From: Legionella qingyii
GTDB taxonomy: Bacteria > Pseudomonadota > Gammaproteobacteria > Legionellales > Legionellaceae
Reading direction: 5' to 3'
DNA length: 64,000 nucleotides
Assembly (NCBI RefSeq): GCF_003184185.1
Contig: NZ_QHJG01000001.1
Span: forward strand, 1-64,000
Position numbers and translations under genes: made by a program. The notes beneath the pieces are model-generated. The model saw only the letters and a program-made list of their open reading frames with translations. It had not been told where the DNA came from and searched no databases. This document shows, piece by piece, positions 1 through 8,671 of this stretch; the first letter of the stretch is position 1, and the number at the start of each line of letters is the position of its first letter.

Positions 1-368
1 AATTATTCTTTTTTTAAAAATAATGGTCACTTATTGTGACCATCTCTCAGGCATAAAGCGCGTGAAGTGGGCGGAATTAAATGAAATGTCAACAGACCCT
101 TGTGGGTAGCGAACTAAATTTTAAAAACAATTTCCGTTGACCTCGATTATTAGACAATAAAGAATTATAATCCCGAAAAAAATCTTGCTTCTGTTTCTGT
201 GATTTTTCCATAAGTCTTTTACTATTGACGTTAAATATAATATATTGGATGAATGTAAGTTCTTACTCGCTTCTTTTAAGAATAAGCAACAAAACAAACC
301 AAATTGTGGAAAAAATACTCGATCGGTAGAGGCTAAACCCAATTTGAGTTTTTCATCCGGCCATAACT
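1..368. other. Intergenic region upstream of the Pls-type synthetase
   Basis: No convincing gene. Positions 23-43 hold a perfect hairpin (8-bp arms ATGGTCAC and GTGACCAT, 5-nt loop). Read on the reverse strand it is followed by a T-rich tail, so it could be a terminator for leftward transcription, but no reverse-strand gene is visible next to it. The stretch from about 120 to 368 is very AT-rich and should contain the promoter of the forward synthetase gene; I could not pick a single good -35/-10 pair. Confidence 0.4.
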
Positions 369-3300
369 ATGAAACTTCATCACTTTTTTGAGCAATCAGT
401 TGATAATTATTCAGACAATATTGCTTTGATTTGCGATAATGCGTTTATTTCCTATCAAGAGTTAGAAAATCGTGCGAATCAATTAGCTCATTATCTTCAT
501 GAGAACAAAATTTCCAAGGGTAGCATTGTAGGCATTCTATTAGAGCGATCTATAGAATGCTATATTGCTATATTGGCGACGTTAAAAACAGGTGCAGCTT
601 ATGTACCTATTGAAGTAGATTATCCCGACGAACGGATTAATTATATTTTCTCTGATCTGCCTTTTGATGCGGTTTTAACTTCGTCTATGCAATTGACCCA
701 AAAGAATCTGGCATGGCCAGCTTTTTATGCAGTTGATCAATTGGCCGAGGAAATTTCCAGATGCCCCTCACAGCGATTAATTCTTCAAGAAGATTTAACT
801 GCTGATGACGTGTGTTACATCATTTACACGTCAGGCTCTACTGGAAAGCCTAAAGGAGTAGAAATTACCCAGCGCAGTATTTGCCATTATGTGCAAGTTG
901 CGAGCAAACTTTATGATATAAAAAGTAATGATAAGGTATATCAAGGCTTTTCTTTGGCATTTGACGCCTCTTTAGAAGAGTTTTGGATGGCTTTTGCCAA
1001 TGGCGCCGCCCTGGTTGCGTGTACAGCAAAAGAAGTGCGCTCTGGTCTAGGTCTAATCTCCTTTTTACAACAACACCGAGTTAGTGTTTTTTCAACAGTA
1101 CCTACTTTATTGTCTACTTTAGAAGGCCAATTACCGGATCTACGCCTTTTAATCCTGGGTGGAGAATCTTGCCCATCTAGTTTGGTTAAGCGTTGGAGCA
1201 GAGAGGGGCTGCGAATTATTAATACTTATGGCCCTACTGAAGCAACGATTATTGCAACTTATGCAGAATGTCATCCTGAACAGGAAGTGACCATTGGTAA
1301 ACCCTTGCCAGGTTATGAAGTCCTCATCGTTGATGAACAATTACGAGAAGTAGCTGTAGGAGAGGAGGGCGAGCTGTGTATTGCTGGAGTTGCCCTAGCT
1401 CGTGGTTACGTCAATCGACCAGAGGATACAGCAAAAAAGTTTGTTTTAAATCCGGTAAATAATAATCAACGCTTATATCGAACAGGGGATTTAGTTTCAA
1501 GAGCTCCTAGTGGTGATCTCCTTTTTGCAGGGAGAATAGATGATCAAATCAAATTGCGTGGGTTTCGTATTGAATTAAACGAAATTGAAACGATTATCAT
1601 GCAATATGCTGGAATTAAACAAGCCGTGGTTTCATTGCAAACCCTGGAGCAACCTACGCTCGTTGCTTATTTGATTCTTGATCCAAAAAATGCATTTGAT
1701 GTAAATGAATTTAAAATCTTTTTAAGGTCACGCTTACCTGATTACATGCTGCCATCCCTAATTGAGATTTTAGAAACGTTTCCAGTTTTAGCCAGCGGTA
1801 AAGTGAATCGCAAAGAGCTTCCTAGACCTGTGCAAAAGTCAGAAAATGTTTATATAGCACCAGAATCTGAGTTAGCTAAGGAAATTGCTCTAGTCTGGGA
1901 AAATGTATTTGATTGTAAGAATATTTCTGCTGGAGCAGACTTTTTCTATGATTTAGGTGGACATTCACTGCATGCCGCAAAAGTAATTTCTAATTTACGC
2001 AAAATACCTGCCTTAAAAAATATTTCAATACTTGATTTATATAAAAATCCAACAATTAAGCAATTAGAACAGAAGTTTAGTGCCCCTCATAGCAATCCAC
2101 AAATTGATGGGCAACAAACGGTTAAGAACAAGTACAAAGTACCACAATGGAAATACTATTTGTGTGGGGTTGGTCAATTTTTTGGATGCTTATTGCAATA
2201 CGCGGTAGGTACTTTACAGCTATTGGCTGTTATTTTGTGCTACAGCTGGGTTAGCTCTGAGTATTCGATTATTTCCAGAGAGTCACAGCTTGCATTTCTA
2301 GCTTTGTTTTTATCGATGCCAATCATTTCGTTATTTATCACGATTGGTTTGAAATGGATATTATTGGGACGGGTAAAGCCTGGTGAATATCCACTTTGGG
2401 GATGGTTCTATTATCGTTGGTGGTTAGTGCAAAGGCTGCAGAAGAATTTGTTTTTAGCTAAATTTTTAGTTGGTTCGCCATTAGCTGGTATCTATTATCG
2501 CTTACTAGGAGCTAAAATAGGTAAGAACTGTTATTTGGGTTCCATGCAAATTTCTGCACATGATTTGTTGACCATCGGAGATAATACTTCTATTGGTGCG
2601 GACAGTAGACTTAACGGTTATATCATTGAGGACGGTTGGTTAAAAATAGGCCCTATCAATATCGGCAATAATTGTTATATAGGTTCACGTGCCGTTGTTG
2701 GGTTAAATACACAGATTGAAGATCATGGCGTCTTGGATGAAATGTCCATGCTACCTGATCAGGGCTTAATTCCTCAAGGAGTCTATTTTTCAGGCTCTCC
2801 AGCGGTTCCAGGTACTATTCCTGCGGATCATGTTACTCGGAAAAAAGTTGCGGTTGACGAATCTACCATGCTGGAAAATACCCTTTTTGGTATTTTGCAT
2901 TACTTAGGCGTCGTTTTTGTCATGGTGGTTTATTATTTATGCTTAATTCCCTCAATCTCTTTAATTAGCTATTACTATGATCAGAGTCACTATCTGACCA
3001 CCATGTTTTTTGCCATACCTTTAGGGGCTATCCTGTTTTTAGGATTATATTATTCCGCTATTGTGCTCTGTAAAAAGATTATTTTGGATAAGGTAAAACC
3101 CGGTGATTATCCCTTGAAGAGTTTTTATTATTTCCGTCATTGGATTCTGGTGAAATTATTGGATGGGGATGAAATCTCGATTATGGCAGACACTTTATAT
3201 ATGCCTGCTTTTTTACGATTGCTGGGGGCAAAATTAGGGAAGGGAGTAGAAATGGGGGAAACTCCGCATATTATTCCTGACCTAGTCACCATTGAAGAAG

Positions 3301-4343
3301 GTGGTTTTACCGCCAGTTCTGTCGCTCTAGCCTGGCCTAGTGTTTATAATGGTTTTATTTCTTTTGCTCCGGTGACCATCGGACGTAGAGGCTTTGTAGG
3401 GAATGTCAGTTTATTATCTGCTGGTAAATCGATTGGTGAAGGCGCTCTATTAGGATGTCTATCAGTGACTCCATCAGATGGCAGAGCAGCAGAGCCTTAT
3501 TCTGCCTGGCTAGGTTCACCTGCTGTTTTTTTACCAAAGCGAGAGTTATTTGTTGGATTTTCTGATAAGGATACATTTTATCCCTCCAAAAAGCTCTATT
3601 TCATGCGCTTACTCATTGAATTTATACGAATTATTTTACCATCGACTTTTTCATTAATTGCATTATTCAATATGCTTTATGTCTTGGATTATATGTTAAG
3701 TGAGTACTCCTGGCTTGTTACCGCACTGATTCTTCCACCAGTAGAGATGTTCATTACAGTTTGTCTTGTTGGCGTGTTGGTCGCCCTCAAATGGATAATG
3801 TTAGGTAAATTAAAACCTTTAACCAAGCCTATTTGGGATCCCTTTATTTGGAAAAATGATGTGATCGAATATTCGTATAACTATTATACGAACCCGCATT
3901 GGACTAATAAAGTTTTAGGGACTCCTTTTGCGCTTTGGGTGCATCGTTGTTTAGGAACTAAAGCAGGGAAGAGGGTTTTCACAGACAGTGCCGAGTTTTC
4001 AGAATTTGATTTAATTACAATTGGTGATGATGTATGTATCAATGCCGAGACTATAATTCAAACTCATCTCTATGAGGATAGAATATTCAAAGTCTCAAAT
4101 GTCACTATTGGTTCTGGTTGTAATGTAGGTGTTGGATCAATTGTTCTCTACAACACGTTGATGGAAGAAAACTCTTCTTTGGGTAGTCTTTCTTTACTAA
4201 TGAAGGGGGAACGGTTACCTGAAAATACTCATTGGGCTGGTATTCCTGCACAATCGACAGCACTTGGATTGTCACATCAACAAGTTGCCCCTCAACTTGC
4301 TCCAGAAGAAAGTCCAGAAGAAGCTCTTCCAGAGTTATTGTAG
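369..4343 (+). CDS. Pls/PosA-type single-module nonribosomal peptide synthetase
   Basis: Domains in order. Adenylation domain (about residues 1-490) with core motifs YTSGSTGKPKG, TYGPTE, YRTGD, GRIDDQIKLRGFR and NRKELP. Peptidyl-carrier domain with LGGHSL, the phosphopantetheine serine being Ser533. A C-terminal half with three repeats of paired hydrophobic segments, each followed by a soluble hexapeptide/left-handed beta-helix-like block; KPGEYPL (about residue 668), KPGDYPL (about 908) and a diverged KPLTKPI (about 1146) mark the repeats. There is no condensation or thioesterase domain. This is the architecture of the epsilon-poly-lysine synthetase Pls and related homopolymer synthetases. 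My alignment of specificity residues to GrsA-Phe gives D199 A200 E203 S242 I262 G264 T286 I294 I295 K478, a pattern resembling lysine/ornithine codes. Likely a membrane enzyme that activates and joins a basic amino acid; product unknown. Start ATG is preceded by a weak ribosome-binding site. Confidence 0.85.
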   Translation: MKLHHFFEQSVDNYSDNIALICDNAFISYQELENRANQLAHYLHENKISKGSIVGILLERSIECYIAILATLKTGAAYVPIEVDYPDERINYIFSDLPFDAVLTSSMQLTQKNLAWPAFYAVDQLAEEISRCPSQRLILQEDLTADDVCYIIYTSGSTGKPKGVEITQRSICHYVQVASKLYDIKSNDKVYQGFSLAFDASLEEFWMAFANGAALVACTAKEVRSGLGLISFLQQHRVSVFSTVPTLLSTLEGQLPDLRLLILGGESCPSSLVKRWSREGLRIINTYGPTEATIIATYAECHPEQEVTIGKPLPGYEVLIVDEQLREVAVGEEGELCIAGVALARGYVNRPEDTAKKFVLNPVNNNQRLYRTGDLVSRAPSGDLLFAGRIDDQIKLRGFRIELNEIETIIMQYAGIKQAVVSLQTLEQPTLVAYLILDPKNAFDVNEFKIFLRSRLPDYMLPSLIEILETFPVLASGKVNRKELPRPVQKSENVYIAPESELAKEIALVWENVFDCKNISAGADFFYDLGGHSLHAAKVISNLRKIPALKNISILDLYKNPTIKQLEQKFSAPHSNPQIDGQQTVKNKYKVPQWKYYLCGVGQFFGCLLQYAVGTLQLLAVILCYSWVSSEYSIISRESQLAFLALFLSMPIISLFITIGLKWILLGRVKPGEYPLWGWFYYRWWLVQRLQKNLFLAKFLVGSPLAGIYYRLLGAKIGKNCYLGSMQISAHDLLTIGDNTSIGADSRLNGYIIEDGWLKIGPINIGNNCYIGSRAVVGLNTQIEDHGVLDEMSMLPDQGLIPQGVYFSGSPAVPGTIPADHVTRKKVAVDESTMLENTLFGILHYLGVVFVMVVYYLCLIPSISLISYYYDQSHYLTTMFFAIPLGAILFLGLYYSAIVLCKKIILDKVKPGDYPLKSFYYFRHWILVKLLDGDEISIMADTLYMPAFLRLLGAKLGKGVEMGETPHIIPDLVTIEEGGFTASSVALAWPSVYNGFISFAPVTIGRRGFVGNVSLLSAGKSIGEGALLGCLSVTPSDGRAAEPYSAWLGSPAVFLPKRELFVGFSDKDTFYPSKKLYFMRLLIEFIRIILPSTFSLIALFNMLYVLDYMLSEYSWLVTALILPPVEMFITVCLVGVLVALKWIMLGKLKPLTKPIWDPFIWKNDVIEYSYNYYTNPHWTNKVLGTPFALWVHRCLGTKAGKRVFTDSAEFSEFDLITIGDDVCINAETIIQTHLYEDRIFKVSNVTIGSGCNVGVGSIVLYNTLMEENSSLGSLSLLMKGERLPENTHWAGIPAQSTALGLSHQQVAPQLAPEESPEEALPELL

Positions 4344-4347
4344 TAAT

Positions 4348-4405
4348 GTAGCCAGGGAGAAGCGAGGCAGAACTCAGGTTCCGCTCTTCGCTTCAATCCG
4401 GCTAC
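4348..4405. repeat. REP-like palindromic element (copy 1)
   Basis: Lies between the convergent synthetase and panC genes. Its ends are the inverted pair GTAGCC (4348-4353) and GGCTAC (4400-4405), enclosing GAAGCGAGG on one side and CTCTTCGCTTC on the other, so the whole element can fold into one long imperfect hairpin. It belongs to the same family as copies near 5216, 28258 and 49705. Probably also works as a bidirectional terminator. Confidence 0.6.
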
Positions 4406-4416
4406 TATAATAGAAC

Positions 4417-5181
4417 TTACCCCAACAAATAATTGTCAATTAAGCGGATGTTATCAATTCGTACTGCCGCAAAACGACGACCTTGATGTTCTTCAACATA
4501 CTCTACAGCAATCCCTTTTTGAGTTAATTGTTTGATGATTTGCTCACATGTCAGCTCTTTTTGCTGGAATAATCTGGCAAACTCTTCAGCCAAGGCCTTT
4601 TGCTCTTGATTGAGGCGGTTATTACGTGAGCTGTAAGCTAATCCACTTGGTTCACGGATCGTTGGACATGCTTTAATTTCAATATCCATAAAAAAAGCAT
4701 TAACCATCCCTTGAATCAATAAGTATTGTTGATAGTCTTTTTCACCGAAGTATGCTCTTTGAGGCTTAGCTAAGTTCAATAATTTCATCACTACAGTTAA
4801 TACACCGTTAAAGTGCCCGGGCCTATGGGTTCCTTCCATGAGTTGGCAAAGTTGATGCTCATGTACCTGATAATTGTATTCATCCACATACATGGATTGT
4901 TCATCCGGAAGAATGCAAAAATCGACACCGGAATCTTCCATAATTTTAAGATCCGCTTCTAATGTTCGAGGATAAAGTTTAAAGTCCTCGGTTTGATTAA
5001 ATTGTGTTGGATTTACAAATAGACTGGAAATAGTATAGTGATTCTCTTTTTTACTGGCTAAAAACAGAGAGGCATGCCCCGCATGCAAATTACCCATGGT
5101 TGGCGCAAAGCCCAGAGTTAATTGGGTAGATAAAGTTTTACGAAAGCTTATCCATTCGTTCAGATCGTGAAAAATTTTCAT
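4417..5181 (-). CDS. panC: Pantoate--beta-alanine ligase (pantothenate synthetase)
   Basis: Catalyses ATP-dependent condensation of pantoate with beta-alanine to pantothenate, in the cytoplasm. Family signs: N-terminal [16 protein letters not shown] (the HAGH adenylate-forming signature), [15 protein letters not shown], the block [29 protein letters not shown], and [16 protein letters not shown] (the RDxxGLAxSSRN-type motif). Length 254 aa is slightly shorter than the usual 280 or so. It is the second gene after panB on the reverse strand, but 172 bp holding two hairpins separate them, so tight co-transcription is uncertain. Confidence 0.95.
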   Translation of the reverse strand: MKIFHDLNEWISFRKTLSTQLTLGFAPTMGNLHAGHASLFLASKKENHYTISSLFVNPTQFNQTEDFKLYPRTLEADLKIMEDSGVDFCILPDEQSMYVDEYNYQVHEHQLCQLMEGTHRPGHFNGVLTVVMKLLNLAKPQRAYFGEKDYQQYLLIQGMVNAFFMDIEIKACPTIREPSGLAYSSRNNRLNQEQKALAEEFARLFQQKELTCEQIIKQLTQKGIAVEYVEEHQGRRFAAVRIDNIRLIDNYLLG

Positions 5182-5215
5182 GAGTTACTCCTTAAATATA
5201 GTAACCATTTAAATT

Positions 5216-5270
5216 GTGGGCTGGGATGAAGTGAAGCATAACCCGGGTTGGAGTACTTTCACCCAGCTAC
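5216..5270. repeat. REP-like palindromic element (copy 2)
   Basis: In the panB-panC gap. GGCTGGGATGAAGTGAAGC near the left end and ACCCAGCTAC at the right end, with ACCCGGGT inside, are shared with the copies at 28258 and 49705. The inverted ends GGCTGGG and CCCAGC can pair. Probably a non-coding dispersed repeat. Confidence 0.55.
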
Positions 5271-5293
5271 AATAGTGCTAACAGTTACAATTT

Positions 5294-5346
5294 GTGAACC
5301 AGAATAATTTTTGATAAAAAAATCATCAATAATTATTTAGGTTCAC
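5294..5346. repeat. Long imperfect inverted repeat between panB and panC
   Basis: Arms begin with GTGAACC (5294-5300) and end with GGTTCAC (5340-5346). Inside them AATAATT and TTGAT are mirrored, giving a stem of more than 20 positions with about three mismatches around an A-rich loop. It lies directly downstream of panB on the reverse strand and may act as a terminator or attenuator between panB and panC. Confidence 0.5.
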
Positions 5347-5353
5347 TTTCTAA

Positions 5354-6142
5354 TTAAAATGAATGTTCCGCCGTTGGAAAATTGACCTGTTGAACCTGCT
5401 GTGCATAGGCATTTAATGCATCTAATAGAAGTTCTTTGCCTTGAAGGTATCTTTTGACAAACTTGGGATTAAATTCTGTTTGTAAACCCAGCATGTCATG
5501 CCAAACAAGAACCTGTCCATCAGTATGAGAACCCGCTCCAATACCAATAGTAGGTATACTTAACGACTCGGTTATTGTGAGCGCTAGTTGTTGGGGAACA
5601 CATTCGATGACTAGAGCAAAACATCCAGCCGCCTCTAACTGATGAGCTTGCTGGAGTAGTTGTTCTGCCTGCTCTTTGTTTTTTCCCTGTATCTTATAGC
5701 CACCTAATTGATGAATGGATTGAGGGGTTAAACCGATATGTCCAACAACTGGGACGCCTGCATTTACGAGATAGGAAATGGTGTGACACGTATCTGCATC
5801 TGCCCCTTCAATTTTCACTGCTTGCGCACCTGCTTGTAATAAGTGTTTTACATTATCTACAGTTTGATTGAGTGAACTTTTATGGCATAAAAAGGGAAGG
5901 TCACTGATTAAAAATTGCTGTTTTAGGCCGCGTGCTACAGCTTGGGTATGAAGTATCATCATCTCCATGGTAGCCGTAACGGTTGTTTCATGGCCGTGTA
6001 CGGCCATGGCTACAGAATCTCCGACCAGGACGCAATCAATATTTGATTCAGCTACAATGCAGGCAGATGGATAATCGTAGCAAGTTATCATGGAAATTTT
6101 TTGTTGTTCTTCTTTTTTACGTTTGAAATCATGAATTTTCAT
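5354..6142 (-). CDS. panB: 3-methyl-2-oxobutanoate hydroxymethyltransferase
   Basis: First committed step of pantothenate synthesis: transfers a hydroxymethyl group from methylene-tetrahydrofolate to ketoisovalerate, giving ketopantoate. A 262-aa TIM-barrel protein with MITCYDYPSA, VLVGDSVAM (metal-binding region), the GHIGLTPQS motif, VIECVP, and TIGIGAGSHTDGQVLVWHD, all characteristic of PanB. Length is typical. It lies upstream of panC on the same strand; the divergent gene beyond the 380-bp gap is an alpha/beta hydrolase. Confidence 0.95.
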   Translation of the reverse strand: MKIHDFKRKKEEQQKISMITCYDYPSACIVAESNIDCVLVGDSVAMAVHGHETTVTATMEMMILHTQAVARGLKQQFLISDLPFLCHKSSLNQTVDNVKHLLQAGAQAVKIEGADADTCHTISYLVNAGVPVVGHIGLTPQSIHQLGGYKIQGKNKEQAEQLLQQAHQLEAAGCFALVIECVPQQLALTITESLSIPTIGIGAGSHTDGQVLVWHDMLGLQTEFNPKFVKRYLQGKELLLDALNAYAQQVQQVNFPTAEHSF

Positions 6143-6522
6143 GCTGCGCTACCCCTTAATAACAAAGAGTAAGCAGTATGATGGAAAGCGAAACGCACTA
6201 TAGGTACCTGTCGCATGGATCAAGTCCTCCCAAAAAAATTGAAATATGAAGTCGCTGCCGATAGGTCAGCGCATTATGAGTAGCTATTCAGCCGGCTCAC
6301 ATTGGTTATCATATTGCAAATTCGGATAGATGAGAAGTGGATGTAAATGCATTTATCTCCGGGTGCAGCGTAGCTGTTTCAATATTGACGTTGCTGCATT
6401 TTGCACTTTATCCATTTTGTTCATCTATAATTCTGAGTTATCATTAATGTTTCGCACAGCGGCTATTTTATGTGGAAAACGCAACAATTTGTGTGAAATA
6501 TGTACTTTATAATGGGCTTTTT
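6143..6522. other. Divergent intergenic region panB / alpha-beta hydrolase
   Basis: About 380 bp with no supported gene. It must contain the divergent promoters for panB (reverse) and the hydrolase (forward). A short open frame from about 6330 has no recognisable content. The stretch 6420-6522 is AT-rich and likely carries the forward promoter. Confidence 0.4.
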
Positions 6523-7176
6523 ATGCAAATCACTGAAAAATTAACTCTCCCGGGTGAGCATGCTTTGTTTTTGCAAGGAGCGACTGGGAAACTGGAGGCA
6601 GTTTTAACTGTTCCAGAGCAGAATCATTCTGACTTCATCGCCTTTTTAGGGCATCCTCATTCCCTACAAGGGGGCACTATGAGTAATAAAGTAGTGACTA
6701 CCTTAGCACGTGTTTTTAGAGAATTAGGTATTCCTTCATTGCGTTTTAATTTTCGTGGGGTAGGCCAATCGGAAGGATCTTATGATGCAGGGATAGGTGA
6801 AAGCGAGGATATGCTGGTGTTGGTTCGTGAATGGCAAAAGGTGCAGCCCGAGAAAAAACTAATTTTTGCGGGCTTTTCTTTTGGTTCTTATGTGACTTAT
6901 CGCGCCTCGGCCCAATCGGATTCCAAATTATTAATTTCGGTAGCCCCGGCAGTGCATCATTATAATTATCAAGAATTTAATCCTATCCCATCTCCTTGGC
7001 TTATTGTACAAGGCGATGAAGATGAAGTAGTTCCTTCTGCTTTAGTTTTTGATTTTGCCGCCCAAGCTGATATACCGGTGATTCAGTTTGCGAACACAGG
7101 CCATTTTTTTCATGGTAAATTAATTGAACTGAAAGCAAAGCTCACGGAATACATTCGATCTCAGGTTATTTTATAA
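6523..7176 (+). CDS. Alpha/beta hydrolase, YqiA/dienelactone-hydrolase-like
   Basis: Serine hydrolase fold of about 217 aa. Visible: oxyanion-loop region FLGHPHSLQGG, FRGVGQSEG, nucleophile elbow GFSFGS, acid residue in QGDEDEVVP, and catalytic His in NTGHFFHG. I place the start at the ATG that gives MQITEKL; an in-frame ATG 51 bp upstream would add residues unlike the family. The substrate cannot be deduced. The stop codon overlaps the next gene's ATG by one base, so the two are probably co-transcribed. Confidence 0.85.
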   Translation: MQITEKLTLPGEHALFLQGATGKLEAVLTVPEQNHSDFIAFLGHPHSLQGGTMSNKVVTTLARVFRELGIPSLRFNFRGVGQSEGSYDAGIGESEDMLVLVREWQKVQPEKKLIFAGFSFGSYVTYRASAQSDSKLLISVAPAVHHYNYQEFNPIPSPWLIVQGDEDEVVPSALVFDFAAQADIPVIQFANTGHFFHGKLIELKAKLTEYIRSQVIL

Positions 7177-8270
7177 TGAATTTGATTATGCAATATGAAG
7201 CCGCAATTCATCGCGGTGACATCGACGATGATCCTTTGCAACGAGACATATTGACGCACCTGGAGTCTCTTGCTAATAACGTAAAAAAATCGAATTCATC
7301 CTGGTTTTATCCATTAATTAAACCTCGAATTAAGGGGATATACCTTTATGGCCCTGTTGGGGTAGGAAAAACATACTTAATTGATTTATTTTATGACTGT
7401 CTCGAAGAGAAAAAGAAGGCTCGCTTTCATTTTCATCATTTCATGCAACAAATTGATGCGCAGTTAAGACGATTACAAGGTCAGAAAAATCCTCTTCGCC
7501 AAATCGCTAAGAAATTAGCCAAAACGACACGGGTACTTTGTTTTGATGAGTTTATGGTCCATGATGTGGCTTATGCCATGATTTTAGCGGAGTTGTTGCA
7601 ATCTTTAATTGCTTATGGCGTTATTTTGGTAATTTCTTCGAATATACCTCCAGATGATTTATATCGTAACGGAGTTCATCGGAAACGATTTTTACCAGCT
7701 ATTGCAGCAATTAAGGAACACTGCGAGGTACTGCATTTAAATGAGCAAAGAGATTATCGGGTTGGGAGAGCGCCATTGTTAGACGCTTATTTATTTCCTT
7801 TAAATGAGCAAACCACCTCGGTTATGGAGCAACAATTCACGTTTTTGGCGCGTGAATTTAAAGAAAATGGTACTATTACAATACAGAATCGCGAGATCCC
7901 TTACCTTAAGCTTGCAGAACAATCGATTTGGTTTGCTTTTGATATTTTATGTAATTTGCCTCGTAGCCAATTGGATTATTTAGAGATTGCAGATAAATTT
8001 GACACTATTTTTTTAAGTAATATACCTGCATTAACAGCCAATCATACCTTGCAAACAATTATGTTCATTCACTTTATTGATGTGATGTATGATCGAGGAA
8101 TAAATATTATTATTTCCGCAGAGGTTGCAGTTGAGGAGTTGTATGTTGAAGGCGAAATGCAAGAAACGTTCAAGCGTACATTAAGCCGGTTGCTGGAAAT
8201 GCAATCGGTAGATTATTTGGCACGCCATCCCAAAAGAACACTTAAGGAGTTGATTTCAGATAATTCTTAA
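7176..8270 (+). CDS. zapE: AFG1/ZapE-family AAA+ ATPase
   Basis: 364 aa. Walker A in GPVGVGKTYL followed by LFYDCL, HFHHFM, Walker B in LCFDEFMVHDV, sensor region ISSNIPPDDLYRNG, and the C-terminal DFDxxx-type block of AFG1-like ATPases. In E. coli ZapE associates with the Z-ring and helps cell division under stress; mitochondrial AFG1 helps turn over membrane proteins. It starts one base inside the upstream hydrolase stop codon (TAATG), suggesting translational coupling. Confidence 0.88.
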   Translation: MNLIMQYEAAIHRGDIDDDPLQRDILTHLESLANNVKKSNSSWFYPLIKPRIKGIYLYGPVGVGKTYLIDLFYDCLEEKKKARFHFHHFMQQIDAQLRRLQGQKNPLRQIAKKLAKTTRVLCFDEFMVHDVAYAMILAELLQSLIAYGVILVISSNIPPDDLYRNGVHRKRFLPAIAAIKEHCEVLHLNEQRDYRVGRAPLLDAYLFPLNEQTTSVMEQQFTFLAREFKENGTITIQNREIPYLKLAEQSIWFAFDILCNLPRSQLDYLEIADKFDTIFLSNIPALTANHTLQTIMFIHFIDVMYDRGINIIISAEVAVEELYVEGEMQETFKRTLSRLLEMQSVDYLARHPKRTLKELISDNS

Positions 8271-8374
8271 TCGCATAGGTAGTTAAAAGTGACCCAAAAT
8301 TGGTTCCGCGTTGCTATACCTAGGCTATGAGTTGATCTGTGGATTTGAATAAATGTATAATTTTTTCCTAAATT

Positions 8375-8387
8375 GAGAATGATTCTC
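8375..8387. promoter_or_regulatory. Putative Fur box upstream of feoA
   Basis: GAGAATGATTCTC is a perfect palindrome around a central G and resembles the AATGATAATCATT-type core of Fur operators. It lies 54 bp before feoA, where an iron-responsive operator is expected. An exact copy of the 13-mer TGAGAATGATTCT (8374-8386) recurs at 41206-41218 before lptF. Confidence 0.7.
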
Positions 8388-8440
8388 GATTACATTTATG
8401 CTACTATTATTTAAGATATTTCACGAGTTGCTGTTAGGAC

Positions 8441-8671
8441 ATGATAAAAATTACAGAGTTAGTACAAGGTGATAGAGTACGGTTAACCAGTTTTGGTGCA
8501 ACAGAAATGCAATACAGACGCAGACTTTTGTCTTTGGGAGTGACTTGCGGGACTGAGTTTTTAGTTGTCCGAATGGCTCCTTTAGGATGTCCTATACAAA
8601 TTGAAGTCAGAGGAACGGCCTTAACATTGCGCAAGGAAGAGGCGAGCCAATTAATTCTGGAGCGTATATGA
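8441..8671 (+). CDS. feoA: Ferrous iron transport protein A
   Basis: 76-aa SH3-like protein, cytoplasmic accessory of the FeoB Fe(II) transporter. Typical pattern: LVQGDRVRLTSFG, RRLLSLGVTCGTEF, RMAPLGCPIQIEVRGTALTL. Preceded by a Fur-box palindrome, so likely iron-repressed. Its TGA stop overlaps the feoB start (ATGA), the usual coupling in feoAB operons. Confidence 0.93.
   Translation: MIKITELVQGDRVRLTSFGATEMQYRRRLLSLGVTCGTEFLVVRMAPLGCPIQIEVRGTALTLRKEEASQLILERI

Noticed and set aside
121..342. 73-codon reverse-strand ORF before the synthetase
   Set aside because: No ribosome-binding site, low-complexity AT-driven composition and no recognisable domain; it occupies the likely promoter region of the forward gene.
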